A stretch of DNA of 64,000 nt, from assembly GCF_037176765.1 (NCBI RefSeq), contig NC_090034.1:91163000-91226999 (forward strand). Reading direction: 5' to 3'. Positions 59,754-64,000 of this stretch are shown here, piece after piece (the stretch's first letter is position 1; each line of letters opens with the position of its first letter). This stretch comes from Anolis sagrei (lineage: Eukaryota; Chordata; Lepidosauria; Squamata; Anolidae). Both the position numbers and the translations under genes were made by a program. The notes below the pieces were generated by a model, which saw only the letters and a list, made by a program, of their open reading frames with translations, searched no databases and was not told where the DNA came from.

Positions 59754-60589
59754 TGGATATACTGTAGTGGGCTTTTACTTTAGAAAAGCCCACTACAGTA
59801 TAGAAGATTTTTAGAAGATTTTTTCTCCCTGCTGCAAAAAAAATTAACAAACAAGATGAAATCTTGATAAAAGTCTTGCATGTTTTGGAGACATACTAAA
59901 CTATCTCCTTTTTAAAATTGCAGAACAGCTTTGCAGCTGACCCAGGAGTGAGTATCAGAATATTTATGAATCTAGCATTATGTTCATTATATTTTAAATC
60001 ATTGCTTTATTTGGATTTTAATAGCAATTGAAAAATACCGAAGACTTAGTTCAAACAAAATCTGCTTCACCCTATCCCCAATTTCAAGAAATTGACTTGG
60101 TAATCTATATTCTGTAGAGAAAATGGACTTAATGGTTTAAACCCACATCCTGTTGTTTTCCTGGCCACAGTACTGTTCTATCATTTGTATTTACACAAGT
60201 GTAAATACAAATGGGACTACAAATTATGTCTCTGAATGTATAGAAAACTGTAAAAAAATCTTATGGAACTGCTCATAGACCGAAGGAGCCACCAAATACT
60301 AACATATAGTCTTGTACACTTTTTTTGGCAGAGTGTGGACAGTTTTAATAACAACGCAATTGGTGGTAACAGCTTTGACGGTAATGTGGTAAGTACAAGT
60401 AGTCTGTCAATTGTTCAGTTTGGGGGACTCTCTCTTTTTCTCTGTCAGCTGGTGTTAGGCAATTTTTCTCATTTTATAGATTTCCTTCTGCACTCAATAT
60501 ACACAACTTTGCATTATTTCAGTTATTTCATTCTCTCACATGCAAGCAGGAACAGCATCATTTCTTCATTTCTCCCCTTGTTGGGTGAG

Positions 60590-60628
<39 letters not shown>

Positions 60629-63600
60629 CACTTTATCTCACCAAAGGGGGCTCAAAGTAGCTTGACATAAAACATTAATACACAATTTAAAATATACAAA
60701 TATTTATTATTTCTTTCTTTCTTTCTTTCTTTCTTTCTTTATGATATTTCTATCTCACTTTTCTCAGCCCGAAGGCAACTCAAGGCAGCTTACAAGTTGG
60801 TGGCAATTTAATGCCATAACAATCCACAATGTACAATTAAAAACATTTAAATCAACATTATAAAATCCATACAGAAACTATTATGCAAATTTTAAACAGT
60901 ATTAAGCATAATTAATATTAAAAACAATTAAATTGAATCCATAAAAACATTTCAAAAAGCACAGTACCCCCTGACATGATCTTAAAAACCTTTATCTTTA
61001 AAACCCTGTCTGAATAAAAATGTTTTAGCCTGCCTCCAGATGGACAGCAGGGAGGGGGCTATTCTAGATTCCCTGGGGAGGGAATTCCAGAGTCAAGGGG
61101 CAGCCCCTGAGAAGGGGCAGCCACTCTCTCATTCCCACCAACTGAACTTGAGAGGAAGGTGGGATTGAGAGAAGGGCCTCTCCTGAAGATCTCAGGGCCA
61201 AGCAGATTCATACAAGTGGATGTAGTCAGCCAGATGGTCTGGACCTAAACCATCTAGGGCAGTGGTTCTCAACCTGTGGGTCTCCAGGTGTTTTGGCCTA
61301 CAACTCCCAGAAATCCAAGCTGGTTTACCAGCTGTTAGGATTTCTGGGAGTTGAAGGCCAAAACATCTGGGGACCCACAGGTTGAGGACTACTAATCTAG
61401 GGCTTTAAAGATCATAACCAGCACTTTGAATTTGACTGGCAGCCAGTGGAGCTGCTGCAACAGGGGTGTTGTCCTTCCCTATAGCCAGCCCCAGTTAGCA
61501 ACCTGGCTGCAGTTGTTTGGACCAGCTGAAGTTCCCAAGCCCTCTTCAGAGGCAGCCCCATGTATATCACATTACAGTAATCTAAACAGGATGTAACTAA
61601 GGCATGTACCACGGTGACCAAATCTGGCTTCTCAGGATTGGGTGCAGTTGGTGCACAAATTTTAATTGTGCAAAGGCCCCCCTGGCCACCATAGATACCT
61701 GGGACTCCAGGTTCAGTGCAGAGTCCAGGAGAACCCCAAAATTGCAGACCTGTATCTTCATGAGGGAGTGTGACCCCATCCAGTACAGACTGGATCTCTA
61801 TTCTGCTTTCCAATTGACCAGGAGTACCTCTGTCTTGTCTGGATTAAGTTTAAATTTGTGTCCCTACATCCAGTCCTTTACAGATGACAGACATTGGTTT
61901 AGGGTCAGGACAGCTTTCTTGGCTTTAGGTGGAAAGAAGTAGCAGAGTTGGGGGGGGGGGTCATCTGTATATAGGTAGCATTGTACTCCTAAACTCTGGA
62001 TGACCTCTCCCAGTGGTTTCATGTATGTGTTAACAGCAATGAGGGACAAAACAAAATATAAAAGTGCCATGATTTAGGAGATTAGGCAGCATCTGGTCTG
62101 TGTAGATGGAAGTGTGAAGTGAGAATTTTATTACTATGAATAACACAGGTGGCAATTACAAATAATCCAATCTAGTTCTCTGATATGTGCATATGTAATT
62201 GTTAATAGATAATATTTTAGGCTTTATTATTTGCTTGAGATGTGGCAGTCAAAAAGGATTCATTTCTTAGTGTTTCATGCCATTACAGTATTTGTTGTTC
62301 AGGTTCATTCCCTTTGCAATATTGCCAGATTAATCTGTTCAGAATCTTATACAAAAATCCCCTTGTATTCTAGATAATCTGTTTCATCCAGAAATCCCTG
62401 GTGTTGAGAGGCCACTTTAGGTAGACGTCTTGTATTTTATAACTGATGTCATGTTCTTGAATAAATAAAAAAGATTATTCTTATTAATTGATTTATCGCA
62501 GTGGACTTGAACTATAGAAGATAGTTTTTATCTTTCTGCTGCAAATGAACAAACAGGATGAAATTTTTATAAACTTCTTCCCTATCTTTTTCTGAAATTG
62601 CAGAACAGCTTTGCAGCTGATCCAGGAGTAAGTATCAGCAATATAAATTACAAATCTAGAATTACGTTAATACATTTGAAATCATTGCTTTGTTTGGATT
62701 CGAATAGTTATTTTTAAAATTCCCAAGATTTCATTCAAGAAAAACCTGCCTTAGTATACAGAAATTGATTTGGCATTTTCTTTGAAGAGAAAATTGATTC
62801 AATGTTTAAATTCCGCATCATTTAGGTACCCTCCCAGCCATGGTACTGTTCTGTCATTTGGATTTACATACATGTTGACATCAGTTGATTCGATAGCTTT
62901 ACTATGGGCCCTTCCAGACAGGTCAGAAACCTAGAAAGAACTGGGTTATTTTAACCCAGTTCTTCCTGGATTTGTATCACCACCCTCAACGTAAACCTTG
63001 GGCTTTTCCTTGAGGAGTTCCTAGATGCCATCCCCCAGTCCCCATCCCCCCCCCCAAAAAAACCCAAAACTTACCCGAGGGGCCTTCCAGCAGTACAGGC
63101 CCCTCCGCTAAATACTCTTGATGCATAAAAATGATGGTATGAGGTGAGGGAGGAGAGATTTTCTCCACCTTCTGGTGCTTCATTTTCACATGTCAGAAGT
63201 ACTCCGTAGAGGGGGCTGTGCTGCCGGGAGGCCCCTTGGATAAGTTTTTTTGGGGGGGGGGAGGGGGAATGGGACTGAGGGGAGGGAGTGGGTGCCCTTC
63301 AGATCCTTCAGTCTCCAGGAGTCCAAAGAACTGGGATGGCTATTGGGATTGACCCACAGAGCTGACACCTGGCATCCTCACAGGGCCCAAACCTTGAAGG
63401 ATCTGGACCAGTTTTCTCTAGATTAATTCAGTTTAACCTGAGGTGTCATTTGGATGCCTCAGGTAAAACTGAAACAGGTCCAACATTTGGGCCTGTCTGG
63501 AAGGGCCCTATATCTCTCAAAGTATAGGAAACTGTACAAAACTTTATGGAACTGCTCATAGATGAAAGGAGCCATTCCATACTAACACATCATCTTGTGC

Positions 63601-63867
63601 ACTTATTTTTACAGAGTGTAGACAGCTTTAATGGCAATGCAATTGGTGGCAACAGTTTCGACAACAATGCAGTAAGTCCAGGGGGTCTGTCAATTGTCAA
63701 TTTGATTTGGGAAATTTGTTTTTTTTTGTTTGTTTGTTTGTTTTGCTACAAGCAATCAAACAAAGAGGATGAAATCTTGATAAAACCTGACATGTTTTGG
63801 AGAAATACTAAAGTTCTTCCCTATTTCCTTTTTGAAATTGCAGAACAGCTTTGCAGCCAACCCAGGA
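47614..63867 (+). CDS. Secreted repeat protein of alternating 24-nt and 57-nt phase-0 exons (gene 2, partial)
   Basis: Exons seen are 47614-47688, 54020-54043, 55351-55407, 57796-57819, 58173-58229, 59924-59947, 60332-60388, 62604-62627, 63615-63671 and 63844-63867. The gene continues past the window. Exon 1 is a signal peptide ([20 protein letters not shown], then RAAPV). After it, 8-residue exons (NSFAADPG type, A) alternate with 19-residue exons ([19 protein letters not shown] type, B), giving 141 residues so far. All junctions are phase 0 with GT-AG ends and no stops. The repeats have no cysteine, no Lys or Arg after the first A exon, and no N-glycosylation sequon. Intron sequence is shared between units, so A-B units spread by tandem duplication. 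The family is not recognised. The product should be secreted and acidic. Any exon could be skipped without frame loss. Confidence 0.8.
47825..48262 (+). mobile_element. Harbinger-type short element (438 bp), in gene 2 intron 1
   Basis: Inverted ends GGACCTCTTCACA and TGTGAAGAGGTCC, flanked by TTA on both sides. A TTA target duplication is typical of PIF/Harbinger elements. No transposase inside. Confidence 0.75.
48597..48730 (+). mobile_element. MITE-like palindrome, in gene 2 intron 1
   Basis: Ends GGCCACATCTACACTGCC and, inverted, GCAGTGTTGATGGGGCC. It belongs to the TATAATCCAG palindrome family scattered in the window. Confidence 0.65.
49065..49235 (+). mobile_element. CR1 LINE 3' end
   Basis: GGAGGCTCCTTCTATGGAGG through CCCACGAGGTCTCTTCCAAC and an ATGATTATATGATTCT end. 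Confidence 0.85.
49236..51405. other. Gene 2 intron 1, no named feature
   Basis: No repeat or exon recognised across about 2.2 kb. The segment 50205-50540 may hold LINE debris. Confidence 0.4.
51409..52500 (-). mobile_element. CR1 LINE 3' part split by a hAT-type element
   Basis: The 3' end at 51409 (ATAGAATCATTGAGTTGGAA) runs through [19 protein letters not shown] and [20 protein letters not shown] in reverse to 51978. After the insert the CR1 continues from 52340 to about 52500. Confidence 0.85.
51979..52339 (+). mobile_element. hAT-type short element nested in CR1
   Basis: Ends CAGGGGTCCTCCAAC and GAGGACCCCTG. Flanks ATCTAGAC and AACTAGAC (8 bp, one difference). Same family as 9516-9872. 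Confidence 0.85.
52625..52865. mobile_element. Penelope-like terminal palindrome with hammerhead-like core
   Basis: Two terminal units face each other around 52765. The right arm holds CTGAGGA (52773-52779), a stem GCTTGC/GCAGGC, then GAAAC (52800-52804) and GTC. The outer arms match GGCTATATGGCCATGTTCTA inverted. Confidence 0.7.
52866..54019. other. End of gene 2 intron 1
   Basis: From about 53300 it matches introns further along the gene, marking the start of the first duplicated unit. No other feature. Confidence 0.5.
54020..54043 (+). CDS. Gene 2 exon A1 (KSFAADPG)
   Basis: 24 nt, phase 0, with a TTTTAAATTGCAG acceptor and a GTAAGT donor. It is the only A exon starting with lysine instead of asparagine. 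Confidence 0.8.
54207..54345 (+). repeat. (TTA)n microsatellite block
   Basis: About 13 pure TTA units, then degenerate TTA-rich sequence. Confidence 0.9.
55351..55407 (+). CDS. Gene 2 exon B1
   Basis: 57 nt, phase 0, with a TTTTTTTCTGTAG acceptor and a GTAAGT donor. It encodes [19 protein letters not shown]. Confidence 0.85.
56255..56480 (-). mobile_element. R4-like LINE 3' end with (TTA)n
   Basis: A TTA run at 56257-56302, then the reverse of the 3' untranslated region seen at 16590-16760 (GTACACAGCAAACAAGAACT, GGCCTTTTGCAGGTGACAGA). Confidence 0.65.
56660..57415 (-). mobile_element. BovB (RTE) LINE C-terminal part with long open frame
   Basis: 235 codons open on the minus strand: [80 protein letters not shown] and [14 protein letters not shown]. 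The 3' end lies at about 56665. Well preserved, so probably recent. Confidence 0.9.
57430..57556 (+). mobile_element. Penelope-like terminal fragment and (TTA)n
   Basis: TATGTATTGTCAAAGGCTTTC, TATATGGCCATGGTCTTGAG, CTCCTGACGTTTCACCTGCA and CCATAG-type stem, then a TTA run at 57554-57590. Confidence 0.7.
57796..57819 (+). CDS. Gene 2 exon A2 (NSFAANPG)
   Basis: 24 nt, phase 0, with a TTTAAAATTGCAG acceptor and a GTAAGT donor. Both flanks match the flanks of A1, A3, A4 and A5. Confidence 0.85.
58173..58229 (+). CDS. Gene 2 exon B2
   Basis: 57 nt, phase 0, with a TTTTTTTTATAG acceptor and a GTAAGT donor. It encodes [19 protein letters not shown], the most divergent B exon of this gene. Confidence 0.85.
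58388..58650 (+). mobile_element. tRNA-derived SINE, second family, in gene 2
   Basis: Head GGTGGAGCAATGGGTTAAAC, body GGGACATGAGAGAAGCCTCC, and tail TCAAGTCGCTCTTGACTCAG with A-run. Confidence 0.85.
58962..59317 (+). mobile_element. hAT-type short element with perfect 8-bp target duplication
   Basis: Ends CAGGGGTCCTCAAAC and AAGGACCCCTG. Flanked by TTCTAAAC at 58954-58961 and 59318-59325. Its 55.8-kb counterpart unit lacks it, so it entered after the exon-unit duplication. Confidence 0.9.
59500..59810. repeat. R4-like LINE remnant and (TTG)n/(TTA)n microsatellites
   Basis: Trinucleotide runs at 59494-59530 and 59644-59752. Between them lies the ACACAGCAAACAAGATCACT end seen at 56315. Confidence 0.8.
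59924..59947 (+). CDS. Gene 2 exon A3 (NSFAADPG)
   Basis: 24 nt, phase 0, with a TTTTAAAATTGCAG acceptor and a GTGAGT donor. Confidence 0.85.
60332..60388 (+). CDS. Gene 2 exon B3
   Basis: 57 nt, phase 0, with a TTTTTTTGGCAG acceptor and a GTAAGT donor. It encodes [19 protein letters not shown]. Confidence 0.85.
60592..60740 (+). repeat. (TA)n and (CTTT)n microsatellites
   Basis: TA run at 60595-60626, CTTT run at 60713-60740. Confidence 0.9.
60741..62075 (-). mobile_element. L2 LINE 3' part in gene 2, split by a hAT-type palindrome
   Basis: Minus-strand L2 words: [20 protein letters not shown] near 61600, and [11 protein letters not shown] near 61980. It ends in ATTTCTATCTCACTTTTCTC near 60748. 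More eroded than the copy at 26-29.6 kb. Confidence 0.8.
61260..61394 (+). mobile_element. Palindromic hAT-type element with perfect 8-bp target duplication
   Basis: CAGTGGTTCTCAACC end, inverted partner GTTGAGGACTACTA. Flanked by ATCTAGGG at 61252-61259 and 61395-61402. Second copy of the family at 13194-13328. Confidence 0.85.
62604..62627 (+). CDS. Gene 2 exon A4 (NSFAADPG)
   Basis: 24 nt, phase 0, with a TTTTCTGAAATTGCAG acceptor and a GTAAGT donor. The preceding intron was widened by an L2 insertion. Confidence 0.85.
62906..63508 (+). mobile_element. Inverted-repeat DNA element (about 603 bp), in gene 2
   Basis: Perfect inverted ends GGGCCCTTCCAGACAGG and CCTGTCTGGAAGGGCCC, flanked by TAT on both sides. 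A 3-bp duplication would fit PIF/Harbinger. No transposase inside. Confidence 0.7.
63615..63671 (+). CDS. Gene 2 exon B4
   Basis: 57 nt, phase 0, with a TTATTTTTACAG acceptor and a GTAAGT donor. It encodes [19 protein letters not shown]. Confidence 0.85.
63844..63867 (+). CDS. Gene 2 exon A5 (NSFAANPG)
   Basis: 24 nt, phase 0, with a TTTTTGAAATTGCAG acceptor and a GTAAGT donor. It lies only 172 bp after B4, and the series clearly continues beyond the window. Confidence 0.85.
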
Positions 63868-64000
63868 GTAAGTATCAGCAATATAAATGACTGACTGAAT
63901 CTAATGTTATGATAATATATTTAAAATTATTGCTTTCTGTGCCTTTTGAATAACTATTTTAAAAATTTCCAGGGTTTTGATTAACATAATCTTATCCCAC

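Larger units (their letters stand above)
53300..63890 (+). repeat. Tandemly duplicated A-B exon units with homologous introns
   Basis: Each unit carries one A exon, one B exon and matching intron blocks. A block near ACTATCTCAATGG recurs at about 53346, 55806 and 58917. A block near GGAAGTCTTG with ATTTTAT recurs at about 55722, 58845 and, diverged, 62425. A block near ACACAACTTTGCATTA recurs at about 55614, 58745 and 60498. The units differ in length mainly because different mobile elements entered them after duplication. The fifth unit begins at the right edge. Confidence 0.75.

Noticed and set aside
59638-59850. Poly-Asn or poly-Ile open frames
   Set aside because: They are translations of a TTA/TTG trinucleotide run, not related to the Asn-rich exons.

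Overview
The window looks like nuclear DNA of a squamate reptile, most likely an iguanian lizard of the Anolis type. The evidence is the mix of interspersed repeats: tRNA-derived Sauria-type SINEs with a BovB-like tail, BovB/RTE, L2-clade and CR1 LINEs, Penelope-like elements, many short hAT-type elements with 8-bp target duplications, a Helitron-like element and a mariner fragment. About half the window is recognisable repeat. No lookup was possible, so species and family names are recognition only.

Region 1 (about 2.7-13.5 kb, minus strand) holds a complete-looking five-exon immunoglobulin-superfamily receptor gene. I rebuilt it from splice signals: signal peptide, IgV, IgC1, transmembrane segment with a buried lysine, short basic tail (about 283 residues, all introns phase 1). 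The V domain and the charged membrane segment resemble NKp30 (NCR3), but mammalian NKp30 has no C1 domain.

Region 2 (about 13.5-30 kb) has no intact gene. It holds LINE and SINE debris and, at 25.9 kb, an orphan copy of a 57-nt exon belonging to the genes downstream. A nearly full-length L2 LINE (about 26.0-29.6 kb) later inserted into that duplicated block.

Region 3 (30.8-40.05 kb, plus strand) holds a small secreted-protein gene of 82 codons. It has a TATA box, a 25-residue first exon ending just after the signal peptide, then phase-0 exons of 57, 27, 57 and 27 nt, and a last coding exon of one codon plus stop, followed by a polyadenylation signal.

Region 4 (47.5 kb to the right edge, plus strand) holds a paralogue with the same promoter layout and first exon. 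After a 6.3-kb first intron it has at least nine alternating 24-nt and 57-nt phase-0 exons (A-B-A-B-A-B-A-B-A), and it runs off the window. Together they encode a cysteine-free, Asn/Ser/Gly/Phe-rich tandem repeat that shares no family I recognise. This pair, expanded by duplicating a microexon plus exon with its introns, is the most novel thing in the window.

Between and inside these genes lie the mobile elements listed below. Several have exact target duplications or sit nested in one another, which gives an order of events.
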